The position numbers were made by a program, and so were the translations under genes. A stretch of DNA of 64,000 nt, from contig NC_133063.1 of the NCBI RefSeq assembly GCF_048771995.1, forward strand, positions 6,088,001 through 6,152,000. Reading direction: 5' to 3'. Positions 50,866 to 64,000 of the stretch are shown here, piece by piece; within the stretch, counting starts at the first letter, position 1, and each line of letters begins with the position of its first letter. This DNA comes from Taeniopygia guttata (lineage: Eukaryota; Chordata; Aves; Passeriformes; Estrildidae). The notes beneath the pieces were generated by a model, which saw only the letters and a program-made list of their open reading frames with translations, did not search any database and was not told the DNA's origin.

Positions 50866-53800
50866 TACTGTATTTTACAAGTATAAAATATAATTCAATT
50901 TTCATCCTCCATAAACAAAATGACCACCCACAGCATAACATCCCATTGGAATAAATGACTTTATCGCATTTCCAATCCTGTCAACACCCTCCCACTCACT
51001 GAAATTTTTCCTCAGATAGTCTAAGTCATTTTATGTAATAACAGTGCCAGATAATTCTTTTGAGATTGTATTTAGTTGGAAAGGAATGTTAATGTTCATT
51101 AATTAATGGATTAATTAATTCATGTCTGTATTGCAGTCTTGAAGGGGGCTTCTGTGACCAAAATTTCTCACCTATATTGAGTAATTACGTCTCTCTTCAT
51201 ACACACTTTTTCTCTTAAAAAACTCAAAAAACATTGATGCAATGAAAGAATTAAGCCTGATTTTCCCCAGTTTCTACGGTAGGAAATTTCAATGCTTCTA
51301 TTCTTTACTAAATTCTGCATGTAATCTTCTGTTTCTTGCCAAAAACCCAAAAATTAAAAGTAAGTACCCATTATTCCATCTTAAGAAATAATTGCTCTTA
51401 TCCAATTTTGCATTTTATAATAAAGCTGAGGATTAAAGGTATGGGACATTGCAACCTAGGGCTGGAAGATTAGAAGTTCAAAGCACAGAGGCTCAAGCCT
51501 GGGTCAGAAATAGTCATGGCGATTTTGACTCCTTGCTGCTACTATTAATTGAATTAAATCCTCTGCACTTGCTTAATTTTTGAACTAATGAAGGCAAATT
51601 AGAAAAGCCCTTTCAGTTTGGTTTGAGTTGTGGATGAACAGAAAGGACTGTAGGAATGAAAACTCTGACTGTTTGCTCCAGAAGGTGAATGCTCTACACC
51701 CTACATGCCTTCCGTCCCTGTTCCTGTTGGTTCTTGTGATCACTCCTCCTGTGTTTTCTGCTTAAAGCCCTGGCCAGTGCTCCTCTACCAGTTGCAGTGC
51801 CCTCTTTGTCATTCTCTTCTTATCAGCAGTCTCATGTGATTTGTATCTCCTCCACAGTTCCACTTCACACGCTCAAGTCCCTGCACTGAAGTAATAAGTA
51901 AAGTTACCAAAGGATAAATGTGAACCAGTTTGTCTGTTAGGAGGCATTTCTCTTTTCAGATCAGCAATAGAGTTCCCCTAATCTTGCTGCTCAAAGGACG
52001 ATATTTTTTACAAAATTTAAACAAATCCGTTCATGGCATAGAAAATTTTAGATACTATGGTTTAAAACTAGCAGAAATATAAGCAAGAAAATAAAGCCTT
52101 TTAATAGGAAAATTTATGCACTCACACACAGCAACACAATTAGTGGAGGCTGTACTAAATAACTGCCTATGTCTGTGAAAGACCAGAGCAACCTTGGGCT
52201 TCTTATACAGAATTAAGTTTTCTTTCTGCTCACTAAAGGAAAAGACAAATAAACGTCTGATCAGAAGTCTAATCATGATGACAAAGGCATTCTCTTTACC
52301 AAAATTTCCCAGTGATTTCATCACTATAGACTCCTCAGGGTTTGCTACTAGTTTAGTAGCTGTTTAGTATTAATTAAATTGTGTAAAGATTTTTAAATAT
52401 TTTGCTTAACTTAAAAAAAAATTGCTTAAGATATAAAATACTGAGACTTACCATACCTTTTTCATCATTTTACTTATATATGCTTCTCTCTTTTTACTTA
52501 ATTTTCTATTACTTTTAAACTGCAGTCATAATAGGTCTTTTACCCTATTAAGCGAAAAAAATACTCCCTGGGATCAACCAAAATTTGGATTAATCTAATA
52601 TTCATTTCACATCAGAGAGTTACATGACTTAGATAGGAAAACACATAATTTATTTCCCTCTGTTAGAAAAGTAAGACAATGGGACATTTTACTGCAGATA
52701 ACAGTTAACTTGAAAATTTAGTTGTCCTCAGTTTTGGCCAGACATATTCTGAGAGGAACCTTTTGGGTACCAGATGTTTTCCTAAGTATCCAAAAATGCA
52801 TTGGGTACTTCATGCACTACAAGCACTAGAAATAGATACAAAAGTTAATGGATTTTTCTTGCAATGTATTATCAAAGATTTGAACTATGATGAAAACATA
52901 GAAGAAAACCCTATAATCTGACAATTAAGGGAAACAAAATGGAAAACATCTTCTCTGGATTATGGACTTATTTACTCTGGATAAGTTTAAGTCCCGAAAG
53001 GCAAAAAAAAAAAAACTCCAAGAAAGGGAGAAGGCACATGTCCATTAGTGTTGCTGTGAAAATATATGCAAATTTGGAAGGAAAAAAATGCAATAAAAAA
53101 TTCTTTCACAAAATTAATTCCTACATACTATTTTCCTCAGAAGATATGCTTATGTAGATGATGACTGTTCCTATCACCTTCAGGCAGCATGTGACATGGA
53201 GACAGGGGCTTGCACTTCAGAACAGCAGCACCCCTGTAACAAACTTCCAGTGGAAGGAATCCAAGGTAGACTTGTAGGCTCAGCAGTGTTTGTATTGCAT
53301 TTACAGCCTTTTACTCCTTAAATGAAATCTTTACTGATAAAAGTAAACCCATCATTTCTTACACTAGTAAAGTGCTTTGCACAGATGTTCAATAGATATG
53401 AAAAAAAAAAATTGATTCAAACTGATTTTATATTTGGTTGTATTTTCTTTTAAAACAGATGGGTTTATTTTTATGGCTTATAAAACCAATTTTTATGTAT
53501 ATTTTAATTATCTCTATCCCATCTGTGCAGTTTAATTACTGATTTATTTCCTTTTTTAGTAAGATATCCATCCATATTTCATTCCTGTCTATACCGAGGA
53601 ATGCAAATACCTCCATTTTCCTTACGAAAGTGATGATGCATCTTTTAAAGATAGCACAGCTAGAACATGTCACAAATAACTAAGCAAACTGCAGAGAGTA
53701 AGAACTGCAACTGTTGTTCCTTTTACTAGCCTCTGTATTTTATCAGCTAACTGTAAAACTCTGTTTTGCTGGTGAGATAAAATAGTATATATACACCTTA

Positions 53801-54931
53801 TTATTTATACATTAAGCCAGTATCTGATTCCACCTCACTTTGCATAAAACTTGCCAAGAAATGCATTACAATTGTCTTTGCATATTTACAAACTCTACCT
53901 CAGGATCTTTGATAAAGTTTGCCACTTTTTAATATAAACAATACAATATTAGTAAAATTCCCAATTCCAATCTGGACAGACTCATTCTGATTTTTATGTA
54001 ATTCTGCAGATACAGAGAAAGTGGCAGCACTTTCCCTTGAGAATGTGTCTTTTTTTAGTAATGCCATAAATCTTAAAGTGGGTTCTGCTATGAACATTCC
54101 AAGATTTTAACACAACCCTGTCTAAATTACACAAGTGCTTTAACAGTCATAAATAAACACAGCAACAGTAAAGAAATAGTACAATGGATTCAGTTCACAA
54201 TTCTCAGTTGGAAAGTTACCTATGTTAATATATATAAAATTTAGGAAAATGGCATAGTTAACTCCTTAGAGAGTTAAGTGCTCACCAGGATTAGTAAAAC
54301 TGTTTTATCAGATGAAATTTTCTTATATTTTAATCCAATCTTTTCTACACAAGTAAGCTGCTTCCAACTAAATGGAGTGCAAAATGTCATAATCGCTTAT
54401 TACTACGCTCACAAATCATATCCTTCTCCAAGAAAAATTGTTGAGAAATTACTACAATTTAATACTGACATTCCTAGTATAAGCAAAACAATGTACAAAG
54501 CTGCAGCCAAACAGTAATATTGCCACAAACTAATACATGTACCAATCCAGGTTCTAAAAGGCCTTCAAGAATGCGTGTACCTTTTAAACTGGCTGATACA
54601 AAAGGAACTGAATTGTATTCAAAAAAGGGCATTTTTACAGCTGACCAAGTGGAACACAAAAGAAAGCAAAAACTATGCTTCCATTCTTTGTAAACAGCAT
54701 CTGCATTTAATTAATATCAGAGCTGTTGTGAAAGATAAGAACTTAAAAGCCACCTTATGACAGCTGAAGCATTTCATTAGAAAGAGAAACTACCTTAGAA
54801 GGTCCTTCTGGAGGAACTGACAGATTCACATGCTGAACTGCATCACTGACCAGAACACAGGGTTTACTGTAATTAAATTATTATATTTTTCACTGCGATT
54901 ATCATTGAGGGAAAACTGCAAGCGTGTAGAT
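50866..54931. other. CHSY3 intron, nothing recognised
   Basis: AT-rich sequence without identifiable repeats or exons. Open frames up to 89 codons are unrecognised. Confidence 0.5.
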
Positions 54932-55580
54932 TGTTGTGCCGCGTTGGTTTTATGTGGCACAATTTCGGTAGTGGGGGGACTACATGGGTGGCTTTTTGTG
55001 AGAGGATGCCAGAAGCTTCCCATGATGTCAGACAGAGCTGGTGCCAATCAGCTGCAAGACAAAGCTGAGCCCATGCTGGAGCAGTTAGTGGAGAACTGCA
55101 GCCGGTGGAAAGGACTTAGGGTGGAGAAATTCATGGAGAATTGTCTCCTGTGGGAGGGACCCCACATTAGAGCAGGAACGAGTGTGAGGAGTCCTTCCCC
55201 TGAGGAGGAAGGACAGGCAGAGTTAACATATGATGAATTGACCACAGTCCCCATTGCCTGTCCCACTTCATCATGTGGCAAGATGTAGGGAACTTGGGAG
55301 TGAAGGTGAGCAGGCAAAGAATGGAGGGGTTGGGGACAATATTTTTAAAATATTATTGATTTATTTCTCATTATTCTGACTAAATTTGATGGGTAAGAAA
55401 TTAAACTATTTTCCCTGAACTGACACTTTTGTCCATGACATATTTGTAATATGTCAGTGATCCCTCCCTGCACCTCTGCTGATCCAGGAACCTTTAGTCA
55501 TATTTTCTCTACCATGTCTGAGGGGAGGGATAGAGAAGCTTTGGTGGGCACCTGGCATCCAGCCAGGGTCAACCCACCAC
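54932..55580 (+). mobile_element. Endogenous retrovirus LTR, ERVK-like
   Basis: Begins TGTTGTGCCGCGTTGGTTTT, then ATGTGGCACAATTTCGGTAG and GGATGCCAGAAGCTTCCCAT. It contains internal near-repeats of a GGAGCAGTTAGTGGAGAACT unit and ends with a GAGGGGAGGGATAGAG / AGCCAGGGTCAACCCACCAC tail. This pattern resembles common avian ERVK LTRs. Target duplication is uncertain: GTGTAG near the left border (54924-54929) and GTGTAC right after the end (55581-55586) are similar, but two extra bases separate the first from TG. No coding domains adjoin it, so it looks like a solo LTR. The 152-codon frame at 54830-55288 crosses the LTR start and is not a gene. Confidence 0.75.
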
Positions 55581-55586
55581 GTGTAC

Positions 55587-58500
55587 TTGATCTTTATTTT
55601 AGATTAAGAACACGCTTTCATACCAGTTATCATATAGCATTATGAAGTCTTCCAAAACTAAAAAGATTTACCAAGTAAATTTACCTAATTTGGCCCTGTT
55701 AAGTCATGGTAGAATTAACTGGAGCAGTTAGGTCAGGTTATTATACCTCAATTCTTCCCCTTACTTTAGCCCAAGGGAAAGCAGCTATCCTGTGAATCAA
55801 TACTGAAGCAAGCATGATTGATTGAGACTCCTGTAGCTCCAGGTCCCACAGCTCCCTTCAATTACTGTTATACTGTCAGCATCCTCTGGTTTTTAGGGCT
55901 CCCTTTCACACATCGACCTGAGCTGCCTGACATCAGTTTAACTGATCACTTAACTTAAATCAATAATTTTTGTACAGAAAATCTGTAAAAGGCAAGACCA
56001 ATGAGAGTCCACTTTCATTACCTGGAGTAATGGAATGAAAGAGGATTCCTACAACAAAAGGACAAAGCAGATCACACAGGATTAGAGAGCAATGGGAACG
56101 GGTGTGTGTGCATATGCAGTGGTGTTGTGTGGATGTGCTTCTGTGTGTGCTGTGTGCTGATAGCTGCAGGTCTATCAGCCCCAAGCACACCACAGTGCCT
56201 TGGAGCAGCTGCTCCACCTCACCTGGAAGCCACAGGGTACAAATGTGAAGGCACTGGAGCTGCCTGCCCTGAGCCAGCTTGGCAGGTGATCAGCTCTGCC
56301 CTTCTGTGCCCTGCTCCGTTTGCAGCTGAGTAATTCAGTCTTGATTAAATAAAGTGAGAACCCTGCCAAAGGACTGGAGCACTGAGTAGATTCGACACCA
56401 GCTCTAAACCAGCACCACCTATCACTGTGGTGTCCCCTGGTGCTTGCAGAATCACCATTCATTGCATTGACCATTTCAAATCTGATTTCCAAAGGACTTA
56501 TTTTTTCCAAGAAGCTCTCATTGCACTTATTTTAGTTGCTAAAGCCATATGTTTTGCTTTTCTCTCCAAGACATTTTAGCTACTTAAAGCAATATGGTTG
56601 CGTTTCCTGCGTTACCTAATGTATAAGGATACTAAAGTTCTTATTTCCCTAGAGAACTTCTTATTTTCCTAGGTCTTCTAGACCTAAACAGGACATCATA
56701 GCTCTCCTTACTTAAACAGCAGTAAAATACAAGCCTCTTCTGTAAGAGTCATTAGAAACCTCGATATTGATGTAAAAAAAAAAAATAGCAAGATAGCAAG
56801 AAAAGACAAATACATAACTGATAAAAGTATAGCATTTGCAGAAAACAAACACTTGCAAAGACGCTCAACAAGACAGGTCTCACTGACAAACAGAAATATA
56901 GTAAATTTCAGCATGAATAAAACCAAATGAGAGCATATAGAAATCCAGTATTTTTAACTTAAGAATTTCACAATATAAGAAACTGAATTAATTTAGGTGA
57001 CCACCCTAGTCCCAGATGATACAATTTAAGAAACATTCAGATATAAGCAACATCACCTATGGCCATTGCTGCAGAGTTGTGATGTCTCACTGCAGACAGG
57101 GCAAAGTACAACGTACAGTAGTGAGCTACATACAAGAGCAAGTTCTGGGAAAACAGGAGTTCCACAAGGTGACTGAACAAAATTGTTCCAGATTTGAGAC
57201 CGTTTCAGTAACTAGCCACAAAAAAACACCGGTTCTATAATGATATTCTAATAAACCAAATATTCAACACCTTTTTCAACCCCTAAACCAGAAAATCAAA
57301 TGTGCCCTATATAGCCGACACAGAAAGTAGCCTGACTTACTTTCAGCTAAAGGTGGGAGCAGATTTTCAAATTATGCAGATAAAGCTAAAATATATTACA
57401 AAGACACACATTAAGTTTATACCAGGAGCTAATTTTTTAAGATAATGTCAACTGGCCTGAAGCTAATCTGACACCTTCACAGATTATTACATAAAAACAT
57501 GGACTTCTCTCATTCTTTCCCTACATGCCTCAAGTCAGAACCTTAGATAATATATTAAATAGTCTGCAACTACTGTAGCTAGATCAAAGGTAAAAGTTTC
57601 AAGAGAGAAAATTAGAGGAGGAGGAGCATTCAAGTATGCATAAAATCATGAAATTAAATACTAAACAAGGAAAGAGGAAATAAATCAGGGGGGATTTTTT
57701 TTTTGTGTGTGTGCCAGGAAATAAAGCTATTAAAATTTTTTTAAAGTGTTGCAGTCAGATTAGAAGATAAATATGACAAGAACTAATTAAGATAAAACTT
57801 TAACTTCACATCTGGAAATATTAGCTAGCTATGAATCTCATCATAGGTCATCACTTCCCTTGACCACTACTTACCCCTTAGCCTGTTCTTGGGGTGGCTA
57901 TAGTAACTGAGCTGCCTTTTAAACACCCATTCCTTCTTTCATCTGTCAAAAACATTTAAAAAGAAAATTGCAATTTAAGACATCATTAAATTGAAGAGGG
58001 ATTATTCTTGTGTGCAAGACCAGAATTATTTTGATTAGTTTTGTAGACTCTAATAACCTTAAGGAGTAACACCGGAGCTGGCAATCTGCTGAAATGGTTG
58101 TTCAACACACAATATAAACAACTGGCAATGCTGTAACATACGGCTAAGCCCACACTCACACACATCAGTCCATGCTTCTAAATCTCTCCTGGAACTACTG
58201 ATTCCTTGAAAGAACATCTCAGCTAAATAATACAGGAAGTGTAAGTTACTGGTTACTTTTATTATGAAGTTTGATGGGTAAACTTATAAAACTAAGCGCT
58301 CCAGCACTTTAAAGGAAATAGCTTTATCATGAGCATAGATGGTGCTAACTTGAGCAGAACCACACACACACAAAAAAGCTCGAAAAGACTGACTGATAAA
58401 AAGAGCTAAATTTTAAGCAAAACAAAGGCAGCCATTTCAGTCAGACATCTTCAGGTATTATTAGATGTTATGGTTAAAACACAATGCTGTAATTCACTTA

Positions 58501-61500
58501 GTGCCCTTGTTATAAATACAACCAACAATGTTACTGATAAGTAAGGTTTATTATGAAAATATTTTGCAATAACTTTGTGGGTGCTGTTATCTCTAATCTG
58601 ATCAAAACAAGATTTTATCATCATATTTTTTCCACCTCCTTTTGCCTTTTCCCAGCTTTTGCTTCTCAGATGCAGAACACTGTAAGAAATAAAACCCCAA
58701 ACCACTAAATTCTTTTGTGCAAACTGAATTTTCTTTTCAGCAAAAAGATGGCTGAAAGCAACTAATAGTCCTCTAACAATATAGCAATCATTATTATTGT
58801 ATTGCAAATGTAAATTGAAATACAGCAATCTTGTAGATTGCATTCACTATTGTTTTTTAATATCATTATCTACAAGCGAAATAAGGCGATGTATTTTGCA
58901 AAACTGTTCTCCTTGTGTTCTGCAGTCTTTTTCCCCACAAAAAGCTTTTGTTTTTTTAAAAGCAAAAAATGAAATGCATTTGCATTGTAACTATATTTCC
59001 CACTATTTTAATTATTAATAAAAAAAGTTGTAATGGTGACACATGATTGGAATTCATGTGCTATATTGGAAAACTGACATAAGGAATTATGTTGAAAATT
59101 ATTATTAGTTATATCTGCATTAAGTGTCAGAGTTTCCTATCTTCACTAAAGGATAAAGATTATTTAGGAAGAAATTGCTGGTTTCAGATTTGAAGATCCT
59201 ATGTGTTCTCACATTTCCAGATTCATACATAAGAGTACCTCATACTATGTTTCAATATTGAGATATACCCAATGGAGTTACTTAATCTAACATTATAAAT
59301 TATACTCCAAACCTTAAAAAAATAGCACAATAAACATCCAGTTTTAATCTAACCAAGGAGAGTGGGTTGTGGATATTCACAAAATCTCGTAAGGAAACAG
59401 GAGGGGGCTTGATTCTCTCAAATCATAAAACCATTCAAGAGCCACCTAAGAAAACTCCCATCTTGGTCTTTTATTTTCACAGCCAGACACTGTATTTTCC
59501 TCTGTTAAATAGGTTGAATTTGTGCAGCAGAAGCATTAGAGATGAAACCACAGCCCACTCTACCAAAATGATTTTGCAGAGAGTCTGTGCAGCAAAAGGG
59601 TTCCATTTATGTATTTATGTGTGAGTAACAACAGGCACATAGAAAACTGTGTTCTATTACCTTCTATTTTATAATCTGCTTTCATTATGAAACTGTAATA
59701 GTGGAGTTATGGTGCTTCAATTAGTCACCTCCATATATATGGTGAAAGGAAAGAAAAAGAGAGGTAATGCTTTTTGTTCTTTTTCCGATTACAACAATAT
59801 TTCTTGTGCCATCTGACTAAAAGAAAGGTATCAGAAGTTATCTGAGTTTTCTCTTAAAACTCAAACTCCGGTTTTCAGACAAAATAATTTCTAAACAGAA
59901 CATGGGTAGTTAGAGGACAATCCAATTTAAAGTAAAAGAGAATCAGGGCAAAAATCATACTCATTGCTCCTTATGTCAACTGACAATTCACAGTTATATT
60001 TGTGCTGGAGAGGGAGCTTGTTCAGATTTTCTGGTTAGTTCACTGCACTAACTTAACTCTCTGATACCATCAAAATCATTATCACTGTGTCACTGAAGTT
60101 ACCTAACAATAGGCAAATATATTTTTCAGTATATTTCAAAATCCTTTCTGGAGTTCACAGCGCAGAAATACAGAAACGCAGGAATTTTGGAATAGTTCCC
60201 ATTATCACTCCTGTCCCCAACTGTGGCACAAAAAGCTACTTTGAAAATACTAGCTCACCCCAGCAGCAAATATTCCTTACTGGACTGCCATCCTTAGGCA
60301 AAGTAAGGGGCTAATGGCTCTCCACTACAGGTGCTGTAAAGAAAATAGCTTTTTTACAACTAAAAATGCAGAATTCATAAAACCAAACCTATCATGAGCA
60401 TATCTATTTTAGGTGTCACATTCTATAGAGATCACAAGGTTTTTTCTCAACACAGAGTACAATAAAAAGTATTTTCCCCAGAAAATTAGAATATCTATGG
60501 AATTTATGTAAATATTTATTTCCATTACATATAGCCACACACTGTTTAACTGTTTCATTACTGTAAACAACAAAATTTTTTCCAACATTTCCAGCAGGAA
60601 AAGACACATAAACAACCTATACCTCCCCAAAAGGTTTATAGTCATCTACCTCCTGTTTTTCCAGCCTACAGAACTCTTACATTGAGTGTCACAAGGAAAT
60701 TCTGAAAAAAAAAATTAATTGTGTAACACTAACTTCTACTCTAATATGCCAAAAACATAAAAAGAAAAGCATCTTTAATGATTCTGCAAGCTGAAAAGAA
60801 AAACAAATAAAAAAAACATCACATTGCATTTACAAATTTTTCAGTGGAAGGAGAACACTTCAGGTTTTCTTTTGAACATCCTAACACAAATCATCAGCTT
60901 TAACTTTCTCTCCAGTCACTCTCCAGCATGTCAGACTTGTGTGACAACCGTGGTTAAGACTTCATAACCTCAAGTTTCCATTAGGGAGCACCTCACATGT
61001 ACAGTATGCTGACCAAAATATGAAACCTCGCTGCTATACTAACACACTTTATCACACTTCCTACTGGTCACCTGCTTTTTTCATGGAGATCAGTCATGTC
61101 TTTAATTTGTTTTATGCAGAGATCTTATAGTAAAACCTTTCTAGCTTCACAGAAATCTATTACTGCAGAATCTGTTGTTAGAGATTGTTTAATGGGTGTC
61201 TTGGTGGCATGGGGGTATGAGTATGTGCTTGTCTGTTTTAGAACAGAAAACAGTGTCTTCACATTTTTGAAAACTACATATATTCATGCCAGGAATGGAC
61301 TGACATAATGCTTGCAAAAATGCTGATCTTCTCCATCATAGCTGAAATATTCATTAAGCAGGGAGTAAGAGCAGATAACCAAAAATGAAAGAAAACTCTG
61401 TTCCATTATTCACTGCAGTTTGAGGAACACCCATACAGTTCCTTTTGTCAGCACAAATCTACTGGTGACACTTGACATGGTCATTTTCTGTTATGATGAC

Positions 61501-64000
61501 AAAACTGAAGGACAAAGCAAGAAGGCACTAAAAAGAGATTTAGGTCCCCAAACTATCCCTGAAATTAGTTTCAAAGCTTATGCTAATGATTGCATATAAG
61601 GCAATACTTGCAGCCTTGTCCTGTTTGCATGGAGCAGTGCTAACTCCAACAAGATATTTAAAAATAACATCAGCGGCAACAGGCACTGTGTGCAAATACA
61701 GATACACCTCTAGATGCATCATGATACTGTTTGGCCATCACTGCACTGGCTCCTAAAGATCTGACAAGCTCAAACACATGCAAGGGTTTCTTCTAAATTC
61801 AAATTCAAATGTGAGTCAACTGGGTTTGTTTCCTTTCCCTGTCTTTTCCCTGCTCCTCTCTTCCCCTTGTGCAGTGGCTCTTTTTCTTTCTTGCTTCTTG
61901 TCTGGAAGTGAGAGGAAAGTGTTACTCACAGAAGTACGATTAAAGCACAGCTCAGGTCAACTAAGTTCCTTCCTCCATGTCCAAGATTTTCCAAAAGAAT
62001 ACGAAGAGCAGTCTCTTTCATTAAAAACAAAACAAAAAAGCTCTTCGAAGTTAAGAAAAAAAATACAGAAGGCAGTACAAATTTAAAATATTCCTTTAAA
62101 ATTTGTGTTTCAAATAGCAGTTATCCTCATTTCTGTATTTTAATGAAGTAATGGAAAGGTTTAAGAAGCAATTACTTGACAGTTGCAAGTATCTAAAAAC
62201 CCAAACCTGAATGACTGCTTAGTACTTTTCAATGAGAGGCTGATACTAATACAATTGAATTTCTGAGATAATTTTGTTTACCAGAATTAACACACTTAAA
62301 AAAAAATAATTAGACATTTGCTGTGTATTAAGGAAAGGGTTGTTTAAATCCACAAGAAATCTGTCAGTTATCACCAGAACTTAATTGTACTTGTCTAAAA
62401 CAGCAAAGCTCTACAGTGGTTTGCAACAACAACAATCAGTGTACCTCAAAATATGTTTCAAGCCATTCAGAAGAATTCCTTAACTCTTTCCCATAAAACA
62501 AAGTAAGAGATAAAAAAATGCAGACTCTTCTTGGCTTTGCAAGATAAGGTGACGGGTGTTTTGTTTTTAGAATATAGCTGGGCCTGATATCTCTTTCTTT
62601 TTAAACTTTGCATCTGCCTTTAAACTAGGAAATGCAAATTTTCTCAGTGTGTAGACAATATAGGCATTCTAAACAGAAGAACAACAAAATCTGTGTATAT
62701 ATAACAGCATATTTAATTTGTTAGTTCCTAAACAGTTCTCTCTTAAAATTTTGACACATTGTTGTATCTTAATAGCTTTAACATGTACTCTCTTCATAGC
62801 ATACAATGCAATTAAGAAAAATTATACCAAGCAGTATTAAGCAGTCAATAGAAGTCTTTAGTTCTACACAATTTACCTTCATTAATCGAATCTGAATCTC
62901 ATCAAGGGATACAACCAATCTGGCTGACAGTTTTTATTTTCCATGACACAGTTCTGATATATTTTAACTACATTCTTCACTTTCAACTCTAACGAGTTTT
63001 TCTTCAAAAAATTAAAAATAATAGTGGACTATTGAATAGAAAGATGCTAACGTGGTTCCCAATAGAACACATTCACAGAGACAAGTTATGGAAGAAGTGT
63101 GAACCGTAACAAAGGAACAAAGAGGGACTGAGTGCTGCCAATGTGTGAGTTTGCAAAGTCCCACAGAAAAAGCCCACAAAACAAGCTATGCTCAAGATAT
63201 TTTATTGATGTTACCAAACTTTGAAATTAGTTCAAAATGAGAAAGTCGCAGGCAACATGATTGCCTATTGTCATCTCCAAAAAAAAGAGCAAAACAAGAC
63301 AATCTTTCCATGGGCACGTGAGAGGAAATCACCAGCAGTATATGAGAAAGATACCTGACAACTGCCAAACAGCTGTCCAAGCCTACAACAGACATGATAG
63401 GATCTAATACAGAAAATACTTCACAAGGCTACTAATTAAAAAAATTAAGGTCTTATCAAACCACTAATAAAAGTCCTTAAAAATTCAAATGAAAATATTT
63501 TCTTGTTGCCTCAGCAAAAGCTTCTCCCTCTCTGTAGCCCCCTTAAGTACAGGTTCAGCCTTCAGGGTTACATGAAATGCTGAGAACATTGTGCTACTCT
63601 CAAGCACAGCAATCTCTCACTTTTTGCTGCAGACTCCTCATAAAATAGCTAGACTATAAAGACAAGAAATTACAGAATGGCCACAACCTGTGAGAAGATC
63701 AAATGCAGACGAACTGCAACCATGAAACCTCCAACGCAAACAAAGTTTCTTCTGTTTGGATATAACTGACTGAGGCCAGCAGCCAAAGTAAGCAAATAGT
63801 CTATGCTTTTACAGTAAATTACGTAATTTCACATTTGTAGATCCTATTACCAGATGACATCATATTTTTGAGTTAATGCTTGAAAATTCTGGCTGAAATT
63901 GGCTACTATTGTGAGCTTACTGTCAAAAAGTCTAGCTAGCTGAAGTCTAACTGTCCTGAAATCTTATACTGTGTTTTACAGTGTATCAAAAACTGTACAG
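55587..64000. other. CHSY3 intron, distal part; no gene recognised
   Basis: AT-rich DNA. A GC-richer block at about 56090-56460 has TG-rich sequence and a TTAAATAAAGTGAG (AATAAA at about 56346) followed by a CA-rich stretch. It may be an LTR R-U5 remnant, but I cannot support borders. Small (CA)n and (GT)n runs occur at about 57703 and 58362. I searched for the CHSY3 exon 2 motif VWSYE with a splice donor and did not see it. Confidence 0.45.

Noticed and set aside
54830..55288. 152-codon plus-strand frame
   Set aside because: It crosses the start of an ERV LTR and has no recognisable domain.
58451..58843. 130-codon minus-strand frame
   Set aside because: Unrecognised, AT-biased composition, no splice or promoter context. 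Likely chance.
1..64000. CRISPR arrays, bacterial operons, tRNA or rRNA genes
   Set aside because: No regularly spaced repeats, cloverleaf-type sequences or ribosomal motifs were seen. The window is vertebrate intron and intergenic DNA.

Overview
This window is vertebrate nuclear DNA, almost certainly avian and probably from a songbird. The repeats show this: several pieces of CR1 LINE (the dominant bird retroposon) with typical 3' tails, and long-terminal-repeat (LTR) elements of the TGTC...GACA kind common in passerine genomes. The sequence is AT-rich, nearly all non-coding, and contains no bacterial or viral operon structure. The one confidently coding region is a single 521-codon exon on the minus strand (28470-30035). 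It is the last coding exon of CHSY3, chondroitin sulfate synthase 3.

Layout. Because CHSY3 reads on the minus strand, positions above 30036 should be its upstream intron (exons 1 and 2 are not visible here and lie beyond position 64000). Positions below 28470 are the 3' UTR and then downstream intergenic DNA. The flank at 1-27300 holds a 1-kb CR1 piece with endonuclease-domain sequence (645-1660), retrovirus-like LTR material (about 5700-7190), and an old CR1 (10215-11890) broken by two later insertions. It also holds an LTR remnant (15010-15360), a CR1 reverse-transcriptase-tail fragment (19885-20562) and small CR1 tails. The intron side holds CR1 copies at 33531, 41695, 44600, 45377, 49387 and 50525, a hexamer microsatellite (45093-45235), a complete 1.4-kb solo LTR with a 5-bp target duplication (38660-40066), and further LTRs at 42607 and 54932.

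Biology. CHSY3 makes a Golgi glycosyltransferase that polymerises the chondroitin chain. The exon carries the end of the N-terminal domain and the whole C-terminal GalNAc-transferase domain, including the DVD metal-binding motif and the GWGLEDVDLF signature. Everything else in the window is mobile-element debris or unrecognised non-coding DNA.

No new multi-gene system was found. The most interesting item is a 593-bp insertion with a poly(A)-type end and a 6-bp target duplication inside the CR1 at 10215-11890. It looks like a retroposed polyadenylated transcript, which is uncommon in birds. Repeat calls rest on recalled consensus patterns, not a database search.
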